Shown here: in pieces, positions 35,107-44,100 of the stretch | Numbering within the stretch: the stretch's first letter is position 1 | Layout of the letters: the number at the start of each line of letters is the position of its first letter | Source of the DNA: Moraxellaceae bacterium | Lineage (GTDB): Bacteria; Pseudomonadota; Gammaproteobacteria; Pseudomonadales; Moraxellaceae | DNA length: 64,000 nucleotides | Direction: 5' to 3' | Assembly (NCBI GenBank): GCA_024234595.1 | Contig: JACKNZ010000009.1 | Span: 81,100-145,099 of the forward strand | Translations under genes and position numbers: made by a program | The notes under the pieces: model-generated | Databases searched by the model: none | What the model saw: only the letters and a program-made list of their open reading frames with translations | What the model was told of the DNA's origin: nothing

Positions 35107-36582
35107 TTATTCAACAGCAATTAAATGAACATTACCTTGTTCGTCTTTTTCGACCATATGGCCTTTAGGTTCATCAATAAATAATGCACCTGTTAAGGCT
35201 AAGGCCGATACGCCTGCCAATACCCAAAAGAAGTGGATTGGGCTGACCATACTCAGGATGGTTAAGAAGGTAACCCCACCGACATTACCATAAGCACCTG
35301 CCATACCTGCAATTTGACCCGTCATACGGCGTTGAATTAACGGTACAACCGAATAAACAGCACCACAAGCACCTTGTACAAATACCGAGGTAGCTAATAC
35401 GGTGGCAATAGCCATGGGTAAAGCCCATGCACCGCTCATTTGCGACATAGCGGCGTAGCCAATGGTTTGACCCAACAAGCAGATAATTAGCATTTTGCGA
35501 CGACCATAAGAGTCAGAAAACAAACCGCCACCGGGACGAGCAAACAAGTTCATTACCGCAAAACAACCTGCGGTCATGCCTGCATAAACAGGGCTAATGT
35601 GGAAGGTGTCAATAAAGAATAGCGGTAACATCGAAACTACAGCAAGTTCTGAACCAAAACAGGCCATATACGCAACGTTTAAAATAGCGACTTGTTTGAA
35701 TTTATAACCGCCATTAGTTGGGGCAACATGGTCTTTATCAAACAGATGCTTGTTAACGTGCCAAATTTTTGTCCATTGATAAAAGGCTAAGGCCGCAATC
35801 ACGACATAGGCAATTAGGGCGTTATCGGCAGATAACAAGTTTAAGCCAGAAGGGGATAAACGCCATGTTAACAAAGCCAAGGCTAAATATAAGGGCACGT
35901 TCATTAGGGCATAAAACACAAAGTCACTTTTGCTGCTAACTTCTAATCCACCTGCTTTTTGAGGTTTAAAATAGGTTGAGCCTTCGGGAGTGTCGCGTAC
36001 GCCACGATAAAAAATCACGCTGTAAATAATGGCAATAATACCAGTCGAAGCGATAGCATAACGCCAGCCATCTTCACCACCAAAAGCCAAGGCTAAAACG
36101 GGCATACTCATACTGGCAACAGCCGCGCCAAAGTTACCCCAACCACCATATACGCCTTCGGCAATACCGACTTCACGCGCAGGAAACCACTCACTTACTA
36201 AGCGAATGCCAATCACAAAACCAGCACCCACAAAGCCTAATAAAAAGCGAGAAATGGCTAACCATTCAAAGGATTGAGCAGCCGCGAACAACAAGCATAA
36301 TGCACCGCACAATGCTAATAAAAAGCTATAACTTTTACGAGGGCCAAATTTATCAACTAAGACACCAATTAAAATACGCGCTGGAATGGTAATCGCGACA
36401 TTGAGCATCAAAATCGCTTTGACCTGTGCAGGTGTTAGGTCAAAGTATTCTTTCATCACAGGCATTAACGGTGCGTGAGCAAACCAGATTAAAAAAGTAA
36501 TAAAAAAAGCTAACCAAGTGTAATGTAAGGTGCGGATTCTGGGTTCGCTCCATTTAAAGAGCGGTATTGTTTTTAAAGCCAT
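35107..36582 (-). CDS. nasA: Nitrate/nitrite MFS transporter (NarK/NasA)
   Basis: A 491-residue inner-membrane major facilitator of the nitrate/nitrite porter group. The nitrate-signature-like segments GGWGNFGAAVASMSMPVLA and GMAGAYGNVGGVTFLTIL are both present, with the inter-domain RPGGGLFSDSYGRRK loop. About 12 membrane segments are visible. The ATG at 36582 is preceded by GAGG; the longer extension lies in the leader. Its leader carries a sigma-54 promoter and an ANTAR-type hairpin. It is divergent from the nitrate reductase genes and upstream of the phosphatase-kinase gene. Confidence 0.92.
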   Translation of the reverse strand: MALKTIPLFKWSEPRIRTLHYTWLAFFITFLIWFAHAPLMPVMKEYFDLTPAQVKAILMLNVAITIPARILIGVLVDKFGPRKSYSFLLALCGALCLLFAAAQSFEWLAISRFLLGFVGAGFVIGIRLVSEWFPAREVGIAEGVYGGWGNFGAAVASMSMPVLALAFGGEDGWRYAIASTGIIAIIYSVIFYRGVRDTPEGSTYFKPQKAGGLEVSSKSDFVFYALMNVPLYLALALLTWRLSPSGLNLLSADNALIAYVVIAALAFYQWTKIWHVNKHLFDKDHVAPTNGGYKFKQVAILNVAYMACFGSELAVVSMLPLFFIDTFHISPVYAGMTAGCFAVMNLFARPGGGLFSDSYGRRKMLIICLLGQTIGYAAMSQMSGAWALPMAIATVLATSVFVQGACGAVYSVVPLIQRRMTGQIAGMAGAYGNVGGVTFLTILSMVSPIHFFWVLAGVSALALTGALFIDEPKGHMVEKDEQGNVHLIAVE

Positions 36583-36755
36583 ACTAAAAGCCTCGCAACG
36601 GTAAAGGCACAACACAAGAGAGCAAGAAACCGTAAAAACAGTTACGCGCCACCCCTGATATTTATTGCGCAAGAAAACACCACTAGCCAATGACGCAGAC
36701 TAAGACGGTATCGTTTTTAGAACTGAGGTATCTGCTCAAGCTCTGTTTTCAGGGA

Positions 36756-36775
36756 TAAACGCGCCGTTGCGTTTA
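36756..36775 (-). promoter_or_regulatory. ANTAR/NasT-type hairpin in the narK leader
   Basis: On the minus strand: TAAACGC, loop AACGGC, GCGTTTA, a perfect 7-bp stem with a hexaloop that has A at position 1 and G at position 4, the pattern bound by ANTAR antiterminators such as NasT/NasR. It lies about five bases after the predicted sigma-54 start. A second companion hairpin, usual for ANTAR targets, was not clearly found. Confidence 0.55.
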
Positions 36776-36790
36776 ACATGGTTTTTCAAA

Positions 36791-36806
36791 TGCAAACTCT
36801 GTGCCA
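36791..36806 (-). promoter_or_regulatory. Sigma-54 promoter of narK/nasA
   Basis: On the minus strand TGGCACA-GAGT-TTGCA, a full match to TGGCACR-N4-TTGCW with correct spacing. The start would be near 36780, giving a leader of about 200 bases. Confidence 0.82.
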
Positions 36807-36958
36807 TATTGTATAAAGGCTTGGTATCACTGGCTTTGCTATTTAATTGTCAAATAAGTCATTTGTGTTTTTATGGTGCGAGTTGTGGCTTGTTATGGCG
36901 CAATGATTGTTTATGGTGCGTATTGTTAAAAAAGCCATCGCAAAAACACAATATAAAA

Positions 36959-36974
36959 TGGCATATATCTTGCT
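36959..36974 (+). promoter_or_regulatory. Sigma-54 promoter of the nitrate reductase genes
   Basis: TGGCATA-TATC-TTGCT, matching the consensus at the GG and GC elements with correct spacing. The start would be near 36985, about 30 bases before the ATG at 37015, so there is little room for a regulatory leader. Confidence 0.75.
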
Positions 36975-37014
36975 TGGTACGGCCTAAGATTGAGGCTTTA
37001 GAAGACGTTTTGAC

Positions 37015-38214
37015 ATGAAAAAGCAAAAATTAGTAGTGATTGGTAATGGCATGGCAGGTATGCGTACCGTTGAAGAGTTATTAACGCTCGCTCCTGAGTT
37101 GTACGACATTACTGTGATTGGCAAAGAGCCTCATGGTAATTACAACCGAATCATGTTGTCACCAGTCTTGGCGGGTGAAAAAGAATTTGAAGATATCGTC
37201 TTGCATACGCCTAAATGGTATAAAAAACAAGGGATTACCTTGGTTTCTGGTCAAGTGGTTGTTGATGTTAATCGTAAAAAGAAGCAAGTGATTACCGATG
37301 CTGGACTCAGTTTTGACTATGACCGTTTATTATTAGCCACTGGCTCAGTCCCCTTTATTGTGCCTGTTCCCAATCATAATCATAGCTGTGTATTAAGTTT
37401 TAGAGATATTCGTGATGTTCACAATATGTTGGCGATTACTCAATTTAAAAAACGTGTCGCGGTAATTGGTGGCGGTTTATTGGGCTTAGAGGCGGCCAAT
37501 GGTTTGTTAAAACGGGGTGTTGATGTCACTGTTATTCACGATATGCCTTGTTTGATGAATCGTCAATTGGATAGCGAAGCTGCCCATTTGTTGCAAAAGC
37601 AGCTCGAAGACAATGGTATGAAGTTTAGAATGGGGGCGATGACCAAAGAGATTGTTGCGGTAGATGATGGTCATTTAAGTCATATTGCCTTCAAAAATGG
37701 CGAAGATTTACCGACTGATTTAGTGATTATGGCGGTAGGTATTCGTCCTAATGTGGCTTTAGCTAAACAAATGGGCTTGCAAGTCGATAAAGCAATTTTG
37801 GTCAATGACACCATGCAAACCTTTGACCCGAGTATTTATGCCGTGGGTGAATGTGTGCAACATCGTGGCGCATTATTTGGTTTAGTTGCGCCGTTGTATG
37901 AGCAAGCCAAAGTCTGTGCTACGCATTTAGCCGAAATTGGTATTGGTCGTTATGTACAAAAAGCTACTGCCACAACGCTAAAAGTCAGTGGCGTAAATTT
38001 ATTCTCTGCGGGAGATTTTTCGGGGGCAAATGCCGAGACGATTGTATTAAGAGATTCATCAAGTAGTGTTTATAAGCGATTATTTATTAAAGAGAATAAA
38101 TTAGTCGGTGCGGTGCTATTTGGTGATGTTCAAGATGGAAATTGGTATTTTGATTTAATTAAGCAGCAACAAGATATTTCCAATATTCGTGCTGATTTAG
38201 TGTTTGGCCAATAG
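37015..38214 (+). CDS. FAD-dependent electron-transfer subunit of assimilatory nitrate reductase (NasB-like)
   Basis: A 399-residue pyridine-nucleotide-disulfide-type oxidoreductase. It has an N-terminal FAD motif (VVIGNGMAGMRTVEELL), an NAD-binding motif (VAVIGGGLLGLEAANGLL) and the second FAD motif (IYAVGECVQH). It resembles the N-terminal third of NirB and stands directly before the molybdenum subunit (11-base gap), so it most likely passes electrons from NAD(P)H to it. It lacks the BFD and sirohaem regions of NirB. Transcription likely starts at the sigma-54 promoter just upstream. Confidence 0.82.
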   Translation: MKKQKLVVIGNGMAGMRTVEELLTLAPELYDITVIGKEPHGNYNRIMLSPVLAGEKEFEDIVLHTPKWYKKQGITLVSGQVVVDVNRKKKQVITDAGLSFDYDRLLLATGSVPFIVPVPNHNHSCVLSFRDIRDVHNMLAITQFKKRVAVIGGGLLGLEAANGLLKRGVDVTVIHDMPCLMNRQLDSEAAHLLQKQLEDNGMKFRMGAMTKEIVAVDDGHLSHIAFKNGEDLPTDLVIMAVGIRPNVALAKQMGLQVDKAILVNDTMQTFDPSIYAVGECVQHRGALFGLVAPLYEQAKVCATHLAEIGIGRYVQKATATTLKVSGVNLFSAGDFSGANAETIVLRDSSSSVYKRLFIKENKLVGAVLFGDVQDGNWYFDLIKQQQDISNIRADLVFGQ

Positions 38215-38225
38215 GAGTATCTGTG

Positions 38226-40901
38226 ATGCAAACAAAACAAACAGTGCATACCACTTGTGCTTATTGTGGTGTTGGATGCGGCATTAAAGCCACGATAGAA
38301 GATAACAGTAAACGCATTGTTACCATTCAAGGTGATAGCGAGCATCCTGCAAATTATGGTCGTTTATGTTCTAAAGGTTCATCTTTAGGTGAAACCATTA
38401 GTTTAGAAGGGCGTTTATTAGAGCCACAAATTGCAGGACAAAATGTTGCTTGGCCAACAGCAATTGATAAAGTAGCCAATGAATTTAAACGGATTATTGC
38501 GGAACATGGCAAAGAGTCCGTGGCATTTTATGTGTCAGGTCAGATTTTGACTGAAGATTATTATGTCGCCAATAAACTGATGAAAGGTTATATCGGCACA
38601 GCCAATATTGATACCAACTCGCGTTTGTGTATGTCATCGGCGGTGGCAGGTCACAAGCGAGCTTTTGGTGCCGATACTGTACCAGCATCTTATGCCGATT
38701 TTGAGCATGCCAATTTGATTGTGTTGGTGGGTTCAAATACCGCATGGTGTCATCCCATTATCTTCCAACGCATTAAAGCCATTAAAGCACAACGTCCTGA
38801 GCTAAAAATTGTGGTGGTTGACCCACGCGAAACAGCCACCAATGAAATTGCCGATTTACATTTGCCGATTAAAGCAGGCATGGATGTTTTATTGTTTAAT
38901 GCTTTATTGGTGAAGTTGGCCGAAAAAAATGCCTTAGACCCTCAATATATCTCTCAATATACCGTTGATTTTGAAAAGGCTTTTTCTGCTGCTAATAAAG
39001 ATGTGGCTGATGTAGCAACCCTTGCTGAGCGTATTGGTGTTGATAGCCAAAGCTTAGCTACTTTCTTTGATTGGTTTTGTCAAACAGAAAAAACCATGAC
39101 TTGTTTTTCGATGGGAGTTAATCAATCCAGTGCCGGCACAGACAAAGTAAATGCCATTATTAACTGTCATTTAGCGACAGGCCGTATTGGCAAAGCAGGT
39201 GCTTCTCCGTTTTCCTTAACAGGTCAACCCAATGCCATGGGCGGTCGTGAAGTAGGCGGTTTGGCCAATATGTTGGCGGCACACATGGACATCGAAAATC
39301 CTGTACATCGTGAGCGAGTCCAACGATTTTGGCAATCGCCTGTCATTGCTGATAAGAGTGGCTTAAAAGCCGTTGATTTATTTGATGCCATGTATGAGGG
39401 CAAAATTAAAGCCGTCTGGATTATGGCGACTAATCCTGTGGTGTCTTTACCCAATGCCGATAAAGTGCGTGCGGCTTTAGAAAAGTGCGAATTGGTTGTG
39501 GTCTCGGATTGTATTGCCGATACCGATACCACACGCTTAGCCGATGTGTTGTTACCCAGTTTGGGTTGGGGGGAAAAAGACGGCACAGTCACCAACTCCG
39601 AACGGCGAATTTCGCGTCAACGTGGCTTTTTGCCAGCACCTGCCCAAGCCAAACCTGATTGGTGGGCATTGAGCCAAGTGGCACAAGCCATGGGCTTTGA
39701 AGGCTTTGATTATCAAACACCTGCGGATGTGTTTAATGAGCATGTTGCCTTATCAGCGTTTGAAAATGATGCAAGCATTGAGTCGGGTTTACGCGATTTT
39801 AACTTGGTGGGTTTAGGTCAGTTAGATACTGAGCAATATAATGCTTTACAACCCATTCAATGGCCAGTGTTAAGTAAAGACCAAGGTACAGAGCGTTTAT
39901 TTGCCCAAGGTCAATTTTATACGCCCAATCGTTTGGCTAAATTTGTACCTTTAACCAGTCGTGCACCAAAAAATGCATTAAGTGCAGAATTCCCATTTGT
40001 TTTAAATACAGGCCGTATTCGTGATCAATGGCACACCATGACTCGGACAGGATTAACACCAAGATTGTTGCAACATATTGGTGAACCTTATGCCGAATTG
40101 CACCCAAATGATGCAAAAAAACTTTCTATTCAAGCAGGTGATCTAGTAGAAATCAGTTCAACGTGGGGTAAAGCGGTAGTCAGGGCGCAATTAAGCGATG
40201 GTCAACGTCAAGGCTCGGTGTTTGTGCCTATGCATTGGACAGGTGTGTTAACGCGTCAATCGCGTGTGGGTGCGGTGGTCAATCCTGCGGTTGATCCTGT
40301 CTCTGGTCAACCTGAAAATAAACACACTCCCGTGAAAGTGAGCCGTTTTAAGGCAGCATGGCATGGCTATTTATTAAGTACAACGCCTTTAAACTTGCCA
40401 GAGTGTGATTATGCGGTAGCAATACGCTTAGAAAATGGCTGGCGTTATGAATTGGCACATCATCAAAAACCGCATGATTGCTTAGATTGGGCAAGTGTAT
40501 GGTTGCAACAACCCCAAGGGCAACGCCTTGAATATCAAGACAGTAGTATTGGTCAACAACGCTATGCATGGTTAGAAGGGGACAAATTAACGGCATTAGC
40601 TTTTTTTGGTGCAGAAGCTGATTTACCGCCACGGGCATGGTTAATGTCTTTATTAAATCAACCTTTAGATAAACTCAGTCGTCGAGCATTGTTGTCTGGC
40701 AAGCCAGCAGACCCGAGTGCCGATGTTGGACGAATTATTTGTGCCTGTTTTGGGGTGGGCGAAAACACCATTGTACGCAACATTGAAAAAGAAAAGCTCT
40801 GTAGCGTGGCCGAAATAGGTAAATGTTTAAAAGCAGGAACAAATTGTGGTTCGTGTCAGCCTGAGCTAAAAAAACTTTTGGAGCAAACAGCAGTCGCATA
40901 A
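38226..40901 (+). CDS. Assimilatory nitrate reductase, molybdopterin catalytic subunit
   Basis: An 891-residue cytoplasmic enzyme reducing nitrate to nitrite. The N-terminal [4Fe-4S] site has CAYCGVGC (Cys11, 14, 18) plus a fourth Cys in GRLCSKG. The molybdopterin domains carry NSRLCMSSAVAGHKRAFGAD, whose Cys is the expected Mo ligand, and GQPNAMGGREVGGLANML. A C-terminal BFD-like [2Fe-2S] domain (CACFGVGENTIVRNI...CGSCQPELKKLL) marks the NasA/NasC group. The ATG at 38226 lies eight bases after AGGAG; a GTG three bases upstream is possible. Confidence 0.93.
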   Translation: MQTKQTVHTTCAYCGVGCGIKATIEDNSKRIVTIQGDSEHPANYGRLCSKGSSLGETISLEGRLLEPQIAGQNVAWPTAIDKVANEFKRIIAEHGKESVAFYVSGQILTEDYYVANKLMKGYIGTANIDTNSRLCMSSAVAGHKRAFGADTVPASYADFEHANLIVLVGSNTAWCHPIIFQRIKAIKAQRPELKIVVVDPRETATNEIADLHLPIKAGMDVLLFNALLVKLAEKNALDPQYISQYTVDFEKAFSAANKDVADVATLAERIGVDSQSLATFFDWFCQTEKTMTCFSMGVNQSSAGTDKVNAIINCHLATGRIGKAGASPFSLTGQPNAMGGREVGGLANMLAAHMDIENPVHRERVQRFWQSPVIADKSGLKAVDLFDAMYEGKIKAVWIMATNPVVSLPNADKVRAALEKCELVVVSDCIADTDTTRLADVLLPSLGWGEKDGTVTNSERRISRQRGFLPAPAQAKPDWWALSQVAQAMGFEGFDYQTPADVFNEHVALSAFENDASIESGLRDFNLVGLGQLDTEQYNALQPIQWPVLSKDQGTERLFAQGQFYTPNRLAKFVPLTSRAPKNALSAEFPFVLNTGRIRDQWHTMTRTGLTPRLLQHIGEPYAELHPNDAKKLSIQAGDLVEISSTWGKAVVRAQLSDGQRQGSVFVPMHWTGVLTRQSRVGAVVNPAVDPVSGQPENKHTPVKVSRFKAAWHGYLLSTTPLNLPECDYAVAIRLENGWRYELAHHQKPHDCLDWASVWLQQPQGQRLEYQDSSIGQQRYAWLEGDKLTALAFFGAEADLPPRAWLMSLLNQPLDKLSRRALLSGKPADPSADVGRIICACFGVGENTIVRNIEKEKLCSVAEIGKCLKAGTNCGSCQPELKKLLEQTAVA

Positions 40902-40938
40902 TCAAATCATACCAATGGCGGTTCTTATTTTTTACCCT

Positions 40939-40956
40939 GCAAACAACGGCGTTTGC
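40939..40956 (+). promoter_or_regulatory. ANTAR-type hairpin upstream of nirB
   Basis: GCAAAC, loop AACGGC, GTTTGC: a perfect 6-bp stem with the same hexaloop as in the narK leader. It would be transcribed by read-through from the nitrate reductase genes. A weak stem GTCAT/ATGAC (40973-40991) followed by TTTT lies just downstream and could be the terminator it controls. Confidence 0.5.
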
Positions 40957-40982
40957 GCGACTTTGTATAGTTGTCATCATTT

Positions 40983-40998
40983 TGGCATGACTTTTGTA
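40983..40998 (+). promoter_or_regulatory. Weak sigma-54-like site before nirB
   Basis: TGGCATG-ACTT-TTGTA. The -24 part is a full match, but the -12 GC is GT, which usually weakens or abolishes sigma-54 binding. It overlaps the candidate terminator stem, so one of the two readings may be coincidental. Confidence 0.35.
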
Positions 40999-41054
40999 TA
41001 AAGCCAATTATTCACGTTTACACGCCAGCAGTTGTGAGTGGCAGGAGAGAAAAG

Positions 41055-43583
41055 ATGCGTATAGTTATGATTGGTCACGGTATGGTTGGCCATCGTTTTT
41101 TAGAAACCCTCGCTAAAAAAGCCAGCGTCCCCCATGAAGTGATTGTATTGGCCGAAGAGCCACGTCCAGCTTATGACCGCGTGCAGTTGTCGGCTTTTTT
41201 TAGTGGTAAAACAGCCGAAGATTTAAGTGTTACCCCAACTGACTTCTTTAGTACTACGGGCTATGGCTTACAATTAAATACCCGTGCTACTCATATTGAT
41301 TCAGCCGCCAAAACGGTGACTACCCAAAGTGGAGATGTGATTCACTATGATAAATTAGTGTTAGCCACTGGTTCTTATCCTTTTGTGCCACCTGTACAAG
41401 GTAACAACCGCGAAGGTTGTTTGGTGTATCGCACCATAGAAGATTTATATGCCATTCAAGAAACAGCCGCAAAGTCCAAAGTAGGGGTCGTTGTGGGTGG
41501 CGGTTTATTAGGTTTAGAAGCTGCCAAAGCCCTAAAAGATTTGGGTTTAGAAACTCACGTTGTAGAATTTGCTCCCCGTTTAATGGCGGTGCAAATTGAC
41601 GATATGGGTGGCAAGGTATTGCGTACCAAAATTTCGGAGTTAGGCGTAGGTATTCACACCGAGCGTAACACGGTTGAAATTGTCGATGGCGAAAAATGCC
41701 GTCACGCCATGAAGTTCTCTGATGGTACTAGCCTCGAAACTGACATGATTTTGTTCTCGGCAGGTATTCGTCCACGTGATGATATTGCCCGTGCTAGTGG
41801 TATTACCGTAGGCGCGCGTGGCGGTATTGTGGTTGATAACTTCTGTCGTACTAATGCCCCTGATGTCTATGCCATTGGCGAGTGTGCCTTGTGGGACGGC
41901 AAAATTTATGGTTTGGTTGCACCCGGTTATCAAATGGCCGAAGTCGCTTGTACTCACTTATTAGGCAATGAAGACAAGCAGTTTACGGGTGCAGACATGA
42001 GCACCAAACTCAAACTAATGGGGGTCGATGTTGCCTCGATTGGTGATGCACACGGTACTACCGCAGGTAGCTTAAACTACAGCTATATTGATGAACGTAA
42101 TCAAGTTTATAAAAAATTGGTGGTGTCTAATGATGGTAAAAAGTTATTAGGTGCAGTGTTAGTGGGTGACGTTGAAGCGTATGGCGATTTATTACAGCTC
42201 AAGCTTAACGATATGACTTTGCCCGAAAAACCAGAGGCGTTAATTTTGCCAGCCAGCGATGGTAGTAAACCTGTTGGTTTAGGGGTTGATGCCTTACCCA
42301 TGAGCGCGGTGATTTGTTCTTGTAATAACGTCACTAAACAAGATTTATGTACTGCCATTGAAGTCGGTGTCATGGAGCTAGGCGAATTAAAATCTTGCAC
42401 CAAAGCAGCCACCAGTTGTGGCGGTTGTTCTGCCTTAGTCGGACAAGTCTTAAAATGTGAATTACAAAAACGCGGTGTGGAAGTCAAAAAAGACATTTGT
42501 GAACACTTTGCTTATTCACGTCAAGAAATGTATCACCTTGCCAAAATTGGCAACATCCGTACTTTTGAAGACTTTATTGTCAAACATGGTAAAGGTGATG
42601 GCTGTGATATTTGTAAACCAACTGCTGCGTCTATTTTTGCCTCTTTATGGAATGAGCATATTCTCAAAAAGCCCTTAGCAGGCTTACAAGACACCAATGA
42701 TTACTTTTTGGCCAATATGCAAAAAGACGGTACTTATTCCATCGTGCCGCGTATTCCTGGTGGCGAAATTACACCTGAAGGTTTAATTATCATTGGTGAA
42801 ATTGCCAAAAAATACAAGCTTTACACCAAAATTACGGGTGGTCAACGTATCGACTTGTTCGGTGCACGTGTTGAACAATTACCTGTGATTTGGAAAGAGC
42901 TAGTCGATGCAGGTTTTGAATCAGGCCATGCTTATGGTAAGTCTTTACGTACCGTAAAATCTTGTGTTGGTTCAACATGGTGTCGTTATGGTGTGCAAGA
43001 TTCTGTTGGTTTTGCCATTGATTTAGAAAATCGTTATCGCGGTTTACGTAGTCCACACAAACTCAAGTTTGCGGTGAGTGGTTGTACTCGTGAATGTGCC
43101 GAAGCACAAAGCAAAGACGTAGGTGTGATTGCCACCGAAAAAGGCTGGAACTTATATGTGTGTGGTAACGGTGGTATGAAGCCACGTCACGCGGAGTTAT
43201 TGGCTGGTGATTTAGATAGCGAAACTTTAATCAAGTATGTAGACCGTTTCTTAATGTTCTATATCCGTACGGCTGATCGTTTACAACGGACTAGCGTCTG
43301 GCGTGACAATTTAGAAGGTGGTTTAGATTACCTCAAAGACGTGATTATTAACGACTCTTTAGGCATTGCCGACGAGTTAGAAATGCAAATGCAATATGTG
43401 GCTGATACCTTTGCCTGTGAATGGAAAGAAGCGATTAACAACCCCGAAACCCTTAAACGGTTCCGTTCATTCGTTAATAGTGATGAAGTGGATAACAACG
43501 TAGTGTTTGTGCAAGAACGTGGTCAAATCCGTCCTGCAACTGCCCAAGAAAAGGCAGGGCGTATTGCGGTTGCAGAGGTGTAG
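41055..43583 (+). CDS. nirB: NAD(P)H nitrite reductase, large subunit
   Basis: An 842-residue sirohaem enzyme reducing nitrite to ammonium in the cytoplasm. Domains in order: FAD/NAD oxidoreductase (VIMIGHGMVG-type start; VGVVVGGGLLGLEAAKAL; VYAIGECALW), BFD-like [2Fe-2S] (CSCNN...SCGGCSALV), and the sirohaem/[4Fe-4S] domain with CVGSTWC and CTREC. The ATG at 41055 follows AGGAGAGAAAAG; the in-frame upstream extension covers the leader. nirD follows after a 167-base gap filled by repeats. Confidence 0.97.
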   Translation: MRIVMIGHGMVGHRFLETLAKKASVPHEVIVLAEEPRPAYDRVQLSAFFSGKTAEDLSVTPTDFFSTTGYGLQLNTRATHIDSAAKTVTTQSGDVIHYDKLVLATGSYPFVPPVQGNNREGCLVYRTIEDLYAIQETAAKSKVGVVVGGGLLGLEAAKALKDLGLETHVVEFAPRLMAVQIDDMGGKVLRTKISELGVGIHTERNTVEIVDGEKCRHAMKFSDGTSLETDMILFSAGIRPRDDIARASGITVGARGGIVVDNFCRTNAPDVYAIGECALWDGKIYGLVAPGYQMAEVACTHLLGNEDKQFTGADMSTKLKLMGVDVASIGDAHGTTAGSLNYSYIDERNQVYKKLVVSNDGKKLLGAVLVGDVEAYGDLLQLKLNDMTLPEKPEALILPASDGSKPVGLGVDALPMSAVICSCNNVTKQDLCTAIEVGVMELGELKSCTKAATSCGGCSALVGQVLKCELQKRGVEVKKDICEHFAYSRQEMYHLAKIGNIRTFEDFIVKHGKGDGCDICKPTAASIFASLWNEHILKKPLAGLQDTNDYFLANMQKDGTYSIVPRIPGGEITPEGLIIIGEIAKKYKLYTKITGGQRIDLFGARVEQLPVIWKELVDAGFESGHAYGKSLRTVKSCVGSTWCRYGVQDSVGFAIDLENRYRGLRSPHKLKFAVSGCTRECAEAQSKDVGVIATEKGWNLYVCGNGGMKPRHAELLAGDLDSETLIKYVDRFLMFYIRTADRLQRTSVWRDNLEGGLDYLKDVIINDSLGIADELEMQMQYVADTFACEWKEAINNPETLKRFRSFVNSDEVDNNVVFVQERGQIRPATAQEKAGRIAVAEV

Positions 43584-43677
43584 TTTCGACTACGCTCAAC
43601 TACCATAAAACGTCGCTCAGCTACCAGACTACGCTCAGCTAACGCAAAAAATGCACCCTGAGCGAAGTCGAAGGGTA
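43584..43677. repeat. TTCGAC-family repeat cluster, copy 5 (between nirB and nirD)
   Basis: A cluster of arms: TTTCGACTACGCTCAAC, CGTCGCTCAGC, GACTACGCTCAGC, and the inverted CCCTGAGCGAAGTCGAAGGG. It starts at the nirB stop and fills much of the gap to nirD, so nirBD mRNA would carry a large stem there. Confidence 0.82.
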
Positions 43678-43750
43678 TTTTGTGTAAAGTCTTTTTAGTG
43701 TGCTACCCAGTTTTTAACGGTGGAAAATTATCCCATCAAGAGAATATATT

Positions 43751-44074
43751 ATGTCTAATTTAGTTAAAATTTGTCCAGTTGCCGAATTGCCTGTAAATTT
43801 GGGTGTTGGTGCTTTGGTCAATGGTCAACAAGTGGCATTGTTTAAGTTAAACAATGGCGATGTATATGCAATAGGTAATTTTGACCCATTTAGCGAAGCC
43901 AATGTTTTATCACGCGGTTTAGTCGGTGATTTACAAGGTCAAAAAGTGGTAGCATCACCGATTTATAAGCATCACTACAATTTAAAAACAGGTGAATGTT
44001 TAGAAGATAGCACAGTTAAAGTGCCTTCTTATCAAGTGGTTGTACAAAATGATGAGCTTTATTTGGCAGTGTAA
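43751..44074 (+). CDS. nirD: Nitrite reductase, small subunit
   Basis: A 107-residue Rieske-fold partner of NirB. The segments VCPVAELP-type start (KICPVAELPVNLGVGALVNGQQVALFKL), VYAIGNFDPFSEANVLSRGLVGDLQGQKVVASPIYKHHYNLKTGEC and VPSYQVVVQNDELYLAV match NirD. As usual for NirD, the Rieske Cys/His cluster ligands are absent. It ends the nitrate operon. Confidence 0.94.
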   Translation: MSNLVKICPVAELPVNLGVGALVNGQQVALFKLNNGDVYAIGNFDPFSEANVLSRGLVGDLQGQKVVASPIYKHHYNLKTGECLEDSTVKVPSYQVVVQNDELYLAV

Positions 44075-44100
44075 GCACAAGTCTTAAGCTCATACTATGA

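Larger units (their letters stand above)
36583..37014. other. 432-base divergent control region of the nitrate-assimilation genes
   Basis: The region holds back-to-back sigma-54 promoters (36791-36806 minus, 36959-36974 plus), an ANTAR-type hairpin (36756-36775) near the start of the about 200-base narK leader, and three GGYGC half-sites (36875-36880, 36897-36902, 36915-36920) between the promoters. The half-sites resemble halves of NtrC sites but are not clear full palindromes. A plus-strand ORF here (36767-37018) looks like chance. Confidence 0.7.

Noticed and set aside
36661..36700. A second sigma-54 site in the narK leader (TGG...TTGC on the minus strand)
   Set aside because: The spacing is one base short of the required GG-N10-GC, and the consensus site upstream at 36791-36806 is far better.
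36700..36755. A second ANTAR hexaloop after the first narK hairpin
   Set aside because: A TGAG/CTCA stem exists but its loop is seven bases and lacks the A1/G4 pattern.
36767..37018. 83-residue plus-strand ORF upstream of the nitrate reductase genes
   Set aside because: It overlaps both sigma-54 promoters and the next start codon, has no ribosome site and an odd Cys/Leu-rich composition.
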